Shown: positions 17,381 through 25,142, counted from the first letter of the stretch. The stretch: 33,615 bases of DNA from Clostridia bacterium (GCA_035628995.1 DASPIR010000015.1:1-33615), one strand, 5' to 3'. The notes: generated from the letters alone by a model not told the origin. A program made the numbers and translations.

Positions 17381-17406
17381 AATGCGGCGCAAGCCGCATT
17401 TTTTTG
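17381..17406 (+). terminator. strong intrinsic terminator
   Basis: Perfect 8-bp stem AATGCGGC / GCCGCATT with GCAA tetraloop, followed by six T residues. It ends the 53-residue protein gene. Confidence 0.9.
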
Positions 17407-17414
17407 TTTGTATA

Positions 17415-17423
17415 TGTTATAAT
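17415..17423 (+). promoter_or_regulatory. extended -10 promoter for MFS gene
   Basis: TG-T-TATAAT (TATAAT 17418-17423) lies just after the terminator and 35 bp before the MFS start. There is no good -35 box, as is common for extended -10 promoters. Confidence 0.5.
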
Positions 17424-17458
17424 AATTTTATAATTATTTTTATTTGTGGGGTAATAGA

Positions 17459-18709
17459 ATGTCTCAAAACAGTATTGTTAACAAATATTTTCCGGCTTTA
17501 ACGCATAGAGATTATAGACTTTTTTGGACAGGACAATGCATTTCTTTAATTGGTACATGGATGCAGACTGTGGGACAGTCTTGGTTGGTATATCAGATTA
17601 CCGACTCTTCTCTCAAACTCGGTATAATAAGTGCACTTCAATTTACTCCGATGCTGCTTTTCTCACTGCCTATAGGAGCTTTAATCGACAGGCACTCTAA
17701 AAAGAGAGTGCTTTTCATTGTACAGATAATTATGGCACTAAATGCTTTTTTACTTGCGTTTCTAGTATGGAAAGGTATTGCTTCCTATGGGACAATTGCC
17801 TTGCAGGCTTTACTGCTTGGAACCCTGAACTGCGTAGATATGCCTGTACGACAGTCTTATATGGCGGAGCTGGCTTCAAAGGAACATCTTATGAACGCGA
17901 TTGCACTGAATTCCACCATTTTCAATGCCGCCAGGATTATAGGCCCTGCTGTGGCAGGACTGGCTTTTAGCTTTTTTGGAGCTACTGTCTGCTTTCTAAT
18001 AAATGGTTTATCATTTATTCCGGTTTTAATCAACATTTATAGAATCCAAACAGAAGGAAAGTGCTCAAATAGCAAGCAAGGGGTAAAAATAAGCCATGAA
18101 ATAAGGGAAGGTCTAAAATATATAGCTGGCAATCCTGTCATTAGTACAACCATATTGATGCTGGCTTTCAGCAATACTATTATTATGAATTTCAATATAC
18201 TGATACCTGTAATGGCAAAGACGGTCCTAAATGGTGATTCAAGGGCTTATGGATTTTTAATGACTGCACTGGGTCTGGGCGCTTTTACAGGAGCACTTTC
18301 ATTGGCAGTTACAAGCTATAAGGGATTAAGGATGAAGCTGCTTATGGGAGCTTACTTGAGTTTGAGCGTTTGTGTTTTCATAATAGGATATCAGACAAAG
18401 TTTATATATGCATTTTTGATGTTCATGCTGGCAGGATGGTCAATGACCTCTGCGTTGTCCTCATCCAACACCTGTGTGCAGACCAATTCTCCAGATGGTA
18501 TGAGGGGAAGGATTATGAGTGTATACTCTTTGGTGGCGGGTGGAGCTATACCTATCGGAAGCATGTATGCAGGCACTATGTTGGAAAAATTCGGTGCGGG
18601 TTTTACCTTCAAGGTCAGTGGTATGGCAGGTATTGTGTTCATGCTTGCGGTAATAATATTAAGGTATAAATTGGTTGCGAATCATAGAGCACAAAGCACA
18701 AGCGCATAA
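17459..18709 (+). CDS. MFS transporter, EntS-like (MFS_3)
   Basis: Integral membrane exporter of 416 residues with about 12 hydrophobic segments. The N-terminus HRDYRLFWTGQCISLIGTWMQTVGQSWLVYQIT and the loop GALIDRHSKKR (MFS motif A region) are typical of the enterobactin-exporter-like MFS_3 group; NAARIIGPAVAG in helix 5 also fits. The ATG at 17459 is preferred, with GTGGGGT 8 bases upstream; a TTG at 17444 is the alternative. The family exports small molecules such as siderophores or drugs by proton antiport, but the substrate cannot be assigned. It is 4.5 kb from the NRPS, separated by unrelated genes and terminators, so a role in exporting the NRPS product is speculative. Confidence 0.85.
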   Translation: MSQNSIVNKYFPALTHRDYRLFWTGQCISLIGTWMQTVGQSWLVYQITDSSLKLGIISALQFTPMLLFSLPIGALIDRHSKKRVLFIVQIIMALNAFLLAFLVWKGIASYGTIALQALLLGTLNCVDMPVRQSYMAELASKEHLMNAIALNSTIFNAARIIGPAVAGLAFSFFGATVCFLINGLSFIPVLINIYRIQTEGKCSNSKQGVKISHEIREGLKYIAGNPVISTTILMLAFSNTIIMNFNILIPVMAKTVLNGDSRAYGFLMTALGLGAFTGALSLAVTSYKGLRMKLLMGAYLSLSVCVFIIGYQTKFIYAFLMFMLAGWSMTSALSSSNTCVQTNSPDGMRGRIMSVYSLVAGGAIPIGSMYAGTMLEKFGAGFTFKVSGMAGIVFMLAVIILRYKLVANHRAQSTSA

Positions 18710-18731
18710 TAAAGCATAGTGAGGCGTTGAA

Positions 18732-19622
18732 ATGCATAACAAGTATGAGATTAGCTGTGGAGAAAACAGAATATATATTCTTGATTATATGTCGGGAACT
18801 CTTGGCTTTTCAGCAAGACAAGCAAAGAGACTCCTAAAGGATAAGAAAGTACTCATAAACGGAAAAGCAGCATACAGGGACAACAGACTTAAGAATGGAG
18901 ATATTCTGGAAGTCGATTTGGCGGAAGAGTCCAGAGAGGACATTAGAGCTGAAGATATAGAGCTGTCGATAATTTATGAAGACGACTATATATTGGCAGT
19001 TAATAAGCCGCCTTACATGCTGGTGCACCCTACACCCAACCACCCTGCAGGGACGCTGCTGAATGCAGTTGCCAATCATTTCAGAAAGCAGGGTAAGGAA
19101 GCATCGCTGCGCTTATTGAACCGGCTGGATATGAATACATCAGGTATAGTTGTAATCCCTAAAAGTGCAGCAGTTCATCGGACTCTTGATGAAAGGATGA
19201 AGGATGGCAGCATAAAAAAGTATTATATAGCAATAATACAAGGGGTTATTAAGCCGGAAAAAGGGATAATAGACAAACCAATCGGAAAGAATGAAGAAGA
19301 CCCCATTAGGAGAACAGTTGCAAGCGATGGGCAGCCAGCAGTTACAGCATATGAGACACTAAGCAAATCCAAGGGCTGCTCAATGGTGCGTCTGGAGCTT
19401 TTGACAGGGAGGACGCATCAGATAAGGGTGCATCTTAGCCATTTGGGATGTCCAATAATAGGGGATACATTGTATGGAGAAGAAAGCAGACTCATCGGAA
19501 GACAGGCCTTGCATGCGTCAGACATGGAGCTTCCACATCCCTTGGGGAAAGGTATAATCAAGCTGCATGCTGAGCTGCCGGCTGATATCATCAGCCTCGC
19601 TGCTGAACTGGAATTGGAGTGA
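18732..19622 (+). CDS. RluA-family pseudouridine synthase (copy 2)
   Basis: Pseudouridine synthase of 296 residues. An S4-like RNA-binding domain occupies residues ~12-70 (SARQAKRLLKDKKVLINGKAA), followed by the catalytic domain with NRLDMNTSG (catalytic Asp133), AVNKPPYMLVHPTPNHP upstream and LLTGRTHQIRVHLSHLGCPIIGD downstream. It lies 22 bp after the MFS gene with a modest GTGAGG ribosome site, so it probably shares that transcript. It is followed at once by a third family member of similar layout. The RNA target is not assignable from sequence; the closest general type is RluD/YjbO-like. Confidence 0.92.
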   Translation: MHNKYEISCGENRIYILDYMSGTLGFSARQAKRLLKDKKVLINGKAAYRDNRLKNGDILEVDLAEESREDIRAEDIELSIIYEDDYILAVNKPPYMLVHPTPNHPAGTLLNAVANHFRKQGKEASLRLLNRLDMNTSGIVVIPKSAAVHRTLDERMKDGSIKKYYIAIIQGVIKPEKGIIDKPIGKNEEDPIRRTVASDGQPAVTAYETLSKSKGCSMVRLELLTGRTHQIRVHLSHLGCPIIGDTLYGEESRLIGRQALHASDMELPHPLGKGIIKLHAELPADIISLAAELELE

Positions 19623-19629
19623 CTTACAT

Positions 19630-20523
19630 TTGAAAAAATACAATGTGTATGAAATAGAAAAACAGCATGATGGTGTGAAGCTAGGGGATTATCTGCGGGA
19701 ACACCTGATGATGTCAAGGAACGGGCTGATAAAAGTGAAGAAATCCGGTTCATTGAAGGTGAATGGGCTTAATGTACATACTGATATTATACTAAAAGCC
19801 GGGGACAAAGTTGAGTTTGAGCTTACCGACCAGAACTCCGAGAACATTCTTCCTGAATTTATGGAACTGGCTATAATATATGAAGATGAGTATATGATTG
19901 TAATTAACAAAGAAGCGGGTATCCCAACCCACCCGTCTAAGAATCATTATATGGGTACGTTGGCAAACGGTCTCATGTATCACTTGATGGAGGAGGGAAG
20001 GGATATAACCATAAGACCTGTAAACAGACTTGACAAGAACACCTCGGGACTTGTTTTATTTGCTAAGAGCTCCCACATACAGCATCTTATGTCTTTGGAA
20101 AGCTATAAGCACAAAATATCAAAAGAATACCTGGCCATTGCACAAGGCAGAGTTGAAGCTGACTCAGGCACTGTCGACGCACCTATAGCAAAGGAACGAG
20201 AGCATTCTGTAATAAGGACGGTAAGAGAAGATGGAGCCAGAGCAGTTACGCATTACCATGTACTTGAACGATATGAGGACTACACTCTGCTCAGCATATT
20301 CCTGGAGACAGGCCGAACTCATCAGATAAGGGTGCATATGGCTTATATAGGCCATCCACTGCTTGGAGATGACCTGTATGGCGGCGGTCAAGAAAAAATA
20401 AAAAGGCATGCATTGCATGCCTATAACATCAAAATGCTTCATCCAATTTTACATAGTAATCTTAACCTTACTGCTGAACTTCCAGAAGACATGCTTCAGT
20501 GCTTATTAATACAACAATTATAA
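19630..20523 (+). CDS. RluA-family pseudouridine synthase (copy 3)
   Basis: Third family member, 297 residues. I place the start at TTG 19630 because GGAGTG lies 8 bases upstream at the end of copy 2; an ATG 63 bases earlier would overlap copy 2 and has no ribosome site. It has an S4 domain (GDYLREHLMMSRNGLIKVKKSG, KVNGLNV) and a catalytic motif NRLDKNTSG with Asp135. INKEAGIPTHPSKNHYMGTL and LETGRTHQIRVHMAYIGHPLLGD are also present. It overlaps or abuts copy 2 in the same operon and is clearly paralogous, but divergent enough that the duplication is not recent. Confidence 0.92.
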   Translation: MKKYNVYEIEKQHDGVKLGDYLREHLMMSRNGLIKVKKSGSLKVNGLNVHTDIILKAGDKVEFELTDQNSENILPEFMELAIIYEDEYMIVINKEAGIPTHPSKNHYMGTLANGLMYHLMEEGRDITIRPVNRLDKNTSGLVLFAKSSHIQHLMSLESYKHKISKEYLAIAQGRVEADSGTVDAPIAKEREHSVIRTVREDGARAVTHYHVLERYEDYTLLSIFLETGRTHQIRVHMAYIGHPLLGDDLYGGGQEKIKRHALHAYNIKMLHPILHSNLNLTAELPEDMLQCLLIQQL

Positions 20524-20602
20524 AGTTATTCAAGAGTATTAATAATGCACTTCCTTGATGTTGTGCCATGTTGTTCTAAACCGCCACTGGTTCAGGCACA
20601 TA

Positions 20603-20983
20603 TCAAAAAACATTCTGAAGGTTAAAGGATTCTTTGGCAGGTATGTGTTTTATAAGCGTTCTCAAAGATGACATCTGTGACAGGGCTTCATTTTTATCCT
20701 CAGTTTTTACATAAGAAATAAGCTGCGACAGAACCAATTCTATATTATCAATTTCGTAGTGGTCAATAAGCATAGACCATACTTTGCTTGTCTTATCCCA
20801 TTTGTTGTGAAATTCCTCAAGCTTTCTGGATGCCTCATTCCAATTCTGATTTTCTATATCTTCTTCAAGAGTTGAAAGATTGCTGCTAAGCTCTTGGGAT
20901 TCAGAATTCAGCGCATAAAGGGTGAGACAACCTCCAACTATCAGCAATATTGTGAGTATAATAATAATTATAAGGGGTTTCAA
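20603..20983 (-). CDS. DUF4363 family protein
   Basis: Protein of about 126 residues, with an N-terminal membrane anchor (LKPLIIIIILTILLIVGGC) and a helical extracytoplasmic domain (SNLSTLEEDIENQNWNEASRKLEEF). The VGGC at the end of the hydrophobic stretch could be a lipobox, making it a lipoprotein. The start may be TTG 20983, with AAGGAAG 8 bases upstream, or GTG 20992, which overlaps the stop of the upstream gene. DUF4363 proteins commonly sit beside DUF421 genes in Clostridia, as here; the function is unknown. Confidence 0.8.
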   Translation of the reverse strand: MKPLIIIIILTILLIVGGCLTLYALNSESQELSSNLSTLEEDIENQNWNEASRKLEEFHNKWDKTSKVWSMLIDHYEIDNIELVLSQLISYVKTEDKNEALSQMSSLRTLIKHIPAKESFNLQNVF

Positions 20984-20988
20984 TTTAC

Positions 20989-21678
20989 TCACTTCCTTTT
21001 TTGAAGATTTCCGTTAAGCTGATAAACGAGCTTACTTTCGGGGTTAAGATAAGCGAAGAACACATCTTTTGCTGACTTGATTTTATTTGTTTTAAGCTCA
21101 TTTGAAAGCCAATCATTACTCAAACCAACTTTATAAAGGTTATCTGAAATTACTCTCCCGTCGATTATTATCGTGACAGGCAGATTCTGTGCCGTTGGCT
21201 TAATGTTCAGGTCTTTTATAGTGGCGGGCTTGACTTCGGGCTTGGGAATCACGCTTAATTGCCCGCTGGTCTCAAGAATGGCATAGTCTATGTCCTCCAG
21301 GTTGGGGAAATTCTTGAGCCTCATTTGCTCCAACAGGTCATTGATATTGTATCTTATCCTTCTAAGCTCTTTCTCCAGAATTACTCCCCGCTCGATGAGG
21401 ATGCTGGGCTTGCCGCAAATGATGCCTCTGGCACGTTCGCTCTTCATTGATATATAGGAAAGAAGCTCTTCCATGATGAAAAGTGTGATTATGGGGATTA
21501 TACCGCTGATTAGAGGAATACCCACATTAGCCATAGGGACTGCTGCCAAATCTGCAATAATGAGGGCAACAACAAGCTCAGAAGGCTGGAGTTGTCCTAT
21601 CTGCCTTTTTCCTAACAGCCTTAGTACAATTACAATTAAGATATAAAGAATTAGTGTTCTTACGAATGCGATAAGCAA
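20989..21678 (-). CDS. DUF421 membrane protein, YetF-like
   Basis: Membrane protein of about 229 residues with three N-terminal transmembrane helices (AFVRTLILYILIVIVLRLLG; SELVVALIIADLAAVPMA; IISGIIPIITLFIMEELLSY) and a cytoplasmic C-terminal domain. GKRQIGQLQPSELV and SRGIICGKPSILIERG-type motifs mark DUF421/YetF. I favour TTG 21678, which has GAGGTG six bases upstream, over TTG 21708, which has no ribosome site. B. subtilis relatives are linked to spore and envelope stress functions, but the mechanism is unknown. It overlaps the following DUF4363 gene, so the two are coupled. Confidence 0.85.
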   Translation of the reverse strand: MLIAFVRTLILYILIVIVLRLLGKRQIGQLQPSELVVALIIADLAAVPMANVGIPLISGIIPIITLFIMEELLSYISMKSERARGIICGKPSILIERGVILEKELRRIRYNINDLLEQMRLKNFPNLEDIDYAILETSGQLSVIPKPEVKPATIKDLNIKPTAQNLPVTIIIDGRVISDNLYKVGLSNDWLSNELKTNKIKSAKDVFFAYLNPESKLVYQLNGNLQKRK

Positions 21679-21848
21679 TAGGCGCACCTCGGTTTTTAAA
21701 TTCTTCAATAGAAGTCTTTTATATAATTCCCCATCTGCAAAAAAATATTAAATTTGACGTGTGGAAGATTTAATAGCAGCCGATTTAGTGGTAAAATATT
21801 CCCAAGGAGAATATCTTATATAAAAATTCCGCCTACGGAGAATTTAAA

Positions 21849-21874
21849 AAAATCTCCGGAAATCCGGAGATTTT
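21849..21874 (-). terminator. symmetrical intrinsic terminator of CBS gene
   Basis: Perfect 12-bp stem AAAATCTCCGGA / TCCGGAGATTTT with an AA loop. A- and T-runs on both sides let it work in both directions. It lies 10 bp after the leftward CBS gene. The 21709-21840 stretch before the DUF421 gene holds no gene. Confidence 0.85.
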
Positions 21875-21883
21875 AAAAAGCAC

Positions 21884-22303
21884 TTAATGTCTTACACCCA
21901 TTGAAATAGTATGGAGTGCTTCGCCTGCTTCGTTCTCAAATATGTTTTCTACAGCCAGGTCGCCTATTGCAACGATGCCAACGAGTTTATCATTTTCTAC
22001 AACCGGCAGTCTTCTCACTTGGTTCTCTGCCATGATGTCGGCGACAGTGTGAACATCCATCTCAGGAGTAGCGAATTTGACGTTGGTAGTCATTACTTCA
22101 GAAATCTTCTGATTGGCACCTTCACCTTTTGCAACTCCTCTGAGAATTATATCTCTATCGGTAACAATACCTACAACTTTGTTGTTGTCAATTACCGGTA
22201 CAGAGCCAATATCCAGCTGCCCCATAATCGAAGCTGCCTTTGTGACTGTATCATTTGATGCTACTGTACTGACGTTTGTGGTCATAATCTGCTTAACCTT
22301 CAC
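21884..22303 (-). CDS. tandem CBS-domain protein
   Basis: Protein of 139 residues made of two CBS domains. Each has the pattern MTTNV...A...M......VPVIDNNKVVGIVTDRDI (first) and MTTNVKFA...VADIMAENQVRRLPVVENDKLVGIVAIGDL (second). Such stand-alone pairs bind adenine nucleotides and act as energy or redox sensors or regulators; the partner here is unknown. The GTG at 22303 is chosen because AAAGGA sits 8 bases upstream. It is divergent from the sigma-factor gene. Confidence 0.9.
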   Translation of the reverse strand: MKVKQIMTTNVSTVASNDTVTKAASIMGQLDIGSVPVIDNNKVVGIVTDRDIILRGVAKGEGANQKISEVMTTNVKFATPEMDVHTVADIMAENQVRRLPVVENDKLVGIVAIGDLAVENIFENEAGEALHTISMGVRH

Positions 22304-22455
22304 AAGCATCATCCTTTCATATAAAAGTATGGATGGATTTTGGCGCATGAATTGTATTATTTTTTCAAAAAAAACAGCTGGTTAGAATGCAATTAAGTCT
22401 ATATATAGCTTTACCTCTTTATATTTTTTTAGAAGTCAAAAAAAACAGAAAAATA

Positions 22456-22483
22456 TGAAACAATTTCTAATTTTTAGTGTAAT
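22456..22483 (+). promoter_or_regulatory. promoter of sigma gene, TGAAAC-N16-TGTAAT
   Basis: TGAAAC (22456-22461) and TGTAAT (22478-22483) are separated by 16 bp, about 27 bp before the GTG start. The same pair at the same spacing occurs before gerW. It may be an ECF-type promoter of the sigma factor itself, or an ordinary sigma-A promoter read as ATGAAA-N17-TGTAAT. Confidence 0.5.
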
Positions 22484-22509
22484 ATACTATATAACCTGGG
22501 GGTGGTGCT

Positions 22510-23097
22510 GTGCACGTTGAAGCCAGCATTATTGCTCGGTGCAAGAAGCATGATAAGGCTGCTTTCGTCGAGCTTTTCAAAATGTATGAAAGATATCTGT
22601 TTAAGCTGTGTTACAGCTATGTGCAGAATCAGCAGGACGCCCTGGATATAACTCAGGAGGTCTACATAAAAGTATTCAAAAATATATCGAAATTTGATGA
22701 AAAAATGCCATTCCATCCCTGGTTTAGAGCTGTTACAGTCAATACGTGCATTAACTTCAAAAGGGTATGCAGATATGATTCAGTGTCGCTCAATTCAAAG
22801 GATGAAGATGACAAATCCCTTGAAGAGGTAATCCCAGCACAAAATGATGTGGAAAATGAGGTATTGGATAAGGAATTGGGGCGACTGATAAGAGAAAACC
22901 TTGAAGGCCTCAAACCTAAGCATAGAATGGTATTGGTTCTTAGATACTACGAAGGATTGAGCTATGAGGAAATCTCGGTAGTGCTAAAGGAACCCCTTGG
23001 CACTGTTAAAACGGATATATACAGGGCGAGAAATATTTTGAAGGAAAAGCTAAGGAATGTTTTGATAAATCAAAACGATATAAATCGTACAAAGTAG
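22510..23097 (+). CDS. ECF-type RNA polymerase sigma factor
   Basis: Sigma-70 family factor of 195 residues holding only regions 2 and 4, the ECF layout. Region 2 is AAFVELFKMYERYLFKLCYSYVQNQQDALDITQEVYIKVF, with FHPWFRAVTVNTCINFKR at 2.4. Region 4 is LKPKHRMVLVLRYYEGLSYEEISVVLKEPLGTVKTDIYRARNILKEKL, with a helix-turn-helix. It starts at GTG 22510 with GGGGGTGG upstream. The next gene encodes a zinc-finger anti-sigma-like protein, the usual partner. The regulon may include its own gene and gerW. Confidence 0.92.
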   Translation: MHVEASIIARCKKHDKAAFVELFKMYERYLFKLCYSYVQNQQDALDITQEVYIKVFKNISKFDEKMPFHPWFRAVTVNTCINFKRVCRYDSVSLNSKDEDDKSLEEVIPAQNDVENEVLDKELGRLIRENLEGLKPKHRMVLVLRYYEGLSYEEISVVLKEPLGTVKTDIYRARNILKEKLRNVLINQNDINRTK

Positions 23098-23130
23098 GTT
23101 ACGTCGAATAGCTGCGATTTATAACATCAA

Positions 23131-23143
23131 TGAAACGTTTCGA
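23131..23143 (+). promoter_or_regulatory. GAAACGTTTC palindrome before anti-sigma gene
   Basis: Perfect 10-bp palindrome GAAACGTTTC (23132-23141) in the 100-bp gap between the sigma and anti-sigma genes. It could be an operator or contain a TGAAAC -35 element; no matching -10 lies 16 bp downstream. Confidence 0.3.
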
Positions 23144-23197
23144 ACTATTGAACAATTATGAAAAGGATTTAGTGCGAAACATATTGGAGGCGCTGAT

Positions 23198-23638
23198 ATG
23201 AGCTGCTGCTTTGACAAAGAAATCATACAGAAATATGTTGACAACACCATTGACCCGTTGGAATTTATTTTTCTGAAGGAGCATATGAACTACTGCGGTG
23301 AGTGCAGACGGGAGCTTGACCTTGTAATGACCCTGGAGAACCAATTGAGCAAGTTTTTCGATGATGACAGTGAGGCAAAGGAGCTTGATTTGCTGATAAC
23401 CAAGCTAGTTTACGACTGCATGGATGAGGTTGAAAAAAATAAAAAGCTTAAGTATGCAATAAATAGGGGAATAGAGTTAGGAAGCTGTATTGTGGACAAT
23501 TCAACACGCTTCGTAGAATATATTCCCGGAAGCAAAAGAATGAGCAAAGGTGTAAAAAAGACTGCTTCATTCACCAGAGACATGCTGAAAACTCTTGTAA
23601 AAAGAGAAGTAGTAAAGCTCTGGGGAGGCATCATATAG
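23198..23638 (+). CDS. zinc-finger anti-sigma-like protein
   Basis: Protein of 146 residues with an N-terminal ZAS motif, H29-x3-C33-x2-C36 (HMNYCGEC), preceded by DKEIIQKYVDNTIDPLEFIFLKEH as in anti-sigma factors. It starts at ATG 23198 with GGAGGCG upstream. Unlike most ZAS anti-sigmas it has no clear transmembrane helix. Residues ~75-146 are basic (RMSKGVKKTASFTRDMLKTLVKREVVK), so it may be cytoplasmic or peripheral. It very probably controls the upstream sigma factor. Confidence 0.8.
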   Translation: MSCCFDKEIIQKYVDNTIDPLEFIFLKEHMNYCGECRRELDLVMTLENQLSKFFDDDSEAKELDLLITKLVYDCMDEVEKNKKLKYAINRGIELGSCIVDNSTRFVEYIPGSKRMSKGVKKTASFTRDMLKTLVKREVVKLWGGII

Positions 23639-23665
23639 TTTATTGTATTTTGGAGGATAAACCCG

Positions 23666-24331
23666 ATGTTATTAGTGCTTATAATTCTGAAAATATTGCT
23701 CTATTTGCTGTTTTTCCTGGTAGGGCTGGTGCTGCTTTTGCTGATTATACCCTTTAATTACTCAGGCCAGGTACTTGCTTCTGATGGACTCAGGGCACAG
23801 ATTGCTTTGGGCTGGGCATGGAGAATGCTTGGAATAAGTGCAGAGATAGAAGGGGAATCTGTGGATATAACCTTACGCATACTGGATAAGAGAGTATACA
23901 AGCTGAAGGGCAGGGAAGCTGGTACAAAAGAGGAAAAGCCGGAACACAAGCCTGAAGAAAAGAAAAAAGAAAAAAAGACAAGAAAAGGGTTTAGCTTAAA
24001 GGATATTGTCAATAGGGAATTTATAAATGAAATCCTTGAGTATCTCAAAAGAGTACTAGATATTGCAAAGCCAAAGTATTTTCATTTATATGGGACTTAT
24101 GGCTTCGAAGATCCATCCTTGACGGGAATGGCGTGCGGTGTCTCTGGAATAATTAGCAGCATTATCCCCCATGCAAGACTTCACCTAAACCCGGATTTTA
24201 CTCAAGAGATAATGGATTTGGACTTGCGTGCTGAGGGAAGTATGGTAGTCGGAAGCTTGGCATACCAGACAATCAGGACAGTATTTAAAAAGCCGATCAG
24301 GAAAATTTTGTTCAGAAAGAGAAAAAGTTGA
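23666..24331 (+). CDS. DUF2953 protein, YtfI-like
   Basis: Protein of 221 residues with a long N-terminal transmembrane segment (LVLIILKILLYLLFFLVGLVLLLLIIPF), a charged linker (residues ~86-115, EEKPEHKPEEKKKEKKTRK) and a C-terminal region YGTYGFEDPSLTGMACGVSGII typical of DUF2953. Good GGAGGATAA ribosome site. In B. subtilis the homologous ytfI precedes ytfJ (gerW), and the same order is kept here, supporting a sporulation-associated role. Confidence 0.85.
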   Translation: MLLVLIILKILLYLLFFLVGLVLLLLIIPFNYSGQVLASDGLRAQIALGWAWRMLGISAEIEGESVDITLRILDKRVYKLKGREAGTKEEKPEHKPEEKKKEKKTRKGFSLKDIVNREFINEILEYLKRVLDIAKPKYFHLYGTYGFEDPSLTGMACGVSGIISSIIPHARLHLNPDFTQEIMDLDLRAEGSMVVGSLAYQTIRTVFKKPIRKILFRKRKS

Positions 24332-24356
24332 AACTTTTTTACACTATCAGTGTAAT
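24329..24356 (+). promoter_or_regulatory. promoter of gerW, TGAAAC-N16-TGTAAT
   Basis: TGAAAC (24329-24334), 16 bp, then TGTAAT (24351-24356), which is the same pair and spacing as before the sigma gene. The alternative is a sigma-A promoter TTGAAA-N17-TGTAAT. An ACAC/GTGT hairpin overlaps the spacer. Confidence 0.5.
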
Positions 24357-24404
24357 TATTATATGTAAAACAATTTTGAATATAATTAGAGGAGGATATA
24401 GTTC

Positions 24405-24794
24405 ATGGAAGGAAAAACACCAGTAAATGAAAGCTTGGAAACCCTGTTCACCCATCTGGAAAGATTCCTGAAGACTGAAACAGTCATAGGGGAGCCAATA
24501 GTTGTAGGTGAAACAACACTTATTCCTATTATCACAGTAGCATTCGGCTGCGGCGGCGGTGGCGGCGGCGGCAAGGACGAAAAGGGCAACGACGGCATGG
24601 GAACAGGTGTAGGAGTTGGTGCCAAGATATCTCCTGATGCTGTAATAGTTATCAGAGAAGATGCAGTTACAATGCTTCCGGTAAAGAGCAGATCAAACAT
24701 TGAAAAGCTCGTGAGCATGGTTCCTGAGATAGTAAAGAAGATAAAGCTCAGGAAGGAAGACAAAGGCTGCTGCGCAGAAGACAAGAGCGAATAG
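24405..24794 (+). CDS. gerW: GerW (YtfJ) family sporulation protein
   Basis: Protein of 129 residues matching GerW/YtfJ. It opens with NESLETLFTHLERFLKTETVIGEPIVVGETTLIPIITVAFG, continues with a glycine-rich segment, and then has GVGVGAKISPDAVIVIREDAVTMLPV. The family is needed for normal germination of spores (L-alanine response in B. subtilis). The GAGGAGG ribosome site is strong. It follows the DUF2953 gene as in Bacillus but has its own promoter-like element. The glycine run (GGGGGGG) and a Cys-rich tail (GCCAED) are noteworthy. Confidence 0.9.
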   Translation: MEGKTPVNESLETLFTHLERFLKTETVIGEPIVVGETTLIPIITVAFGCGGGGGGGKDEKGNDGMGTGVGVGAKISPDAVIVIREDAVTMLPVKSRSNIEKLVSMVPEIVKKIKLRKEDKGCCAEDKSE

Positions 24795-24809
24795 TGGAAA
24801 GAGCATGAG

Positions 24810-24838
24810 GCCCGATATCGTTTTGATATTGGGCTTTT
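24810..24838 (+). terminator. intrinsic terminator of gerW
   Basis: Ten-base arms GCCCGATATC (24810-24819) and GATATTGGGC (24825-24834), one G-T pair, followed by TTTT. Confidence 0.85.
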
Positions 24839-24840
24839 AG

Positions 24841-25142
24841 TTTGATGACAAATCCCAAATCACCACAGTAATGTATAGCTACAAAGAAGCAATAGCCTTG
24901 TATATCGATTCACACAATATAAGCTTTGGACAGAATTAGAGCCTGATACGAAGTAAAACCCTAACGCGCATAAACCCGGCGTCCTACCGGTATGCGCTAG
25001 GTTTACATCACGTAAACCTTACGGATTTTTCTACGTATCAAGCTCTATTCTGTTACCCAAAGACTTATAAGTGTTCGCTGATATACAAGGTTACTGCTGT
25101 ACTGAATCGTTATTCAGATTATTTGGGCTTTGGTATCAGTTT
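24841..25142. repeat. ~300-bp imperfect inverted repeat, MITE-like
   Basis: This fills the gap between gerW and the tRNA. The left arm is matched in reverse by the right arm over more than 100 bp: CCTTGTATATC (24896) against GATATACAAGG (25080-25090), ACAGAATTAGAGC against GCTCTATTCTGT, and GATACG against CGTATC. The outer parts pair through CCCAAAT and ATTTGGG. The centre has its own hairpins: GTTTAC-ATCAC-GTAAAC, and CCTA.CGCGCAT with ATGCGCTAGG. There is no coding frame or transposase. It is probably a non-autonomous mobile element or a large structured RNA; its sequence differs from the 13421-13660 repeat. Confidence 0.6.

Noticed and set aside
17459-18709. MFS protein as the exporter of the NRPS product
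   Set aside because: It is separated by 4.5 kb of unrelated genes and several terminators; nothing in the sequence links them.
23131-23160. Third copy of the TGAAAC-N16-TGTAAT element before the anti-sigma gene
   Set aside because: TGAAAC is present, but the sequence 16 bp later is CAATTA, so only the palindrome is reported.
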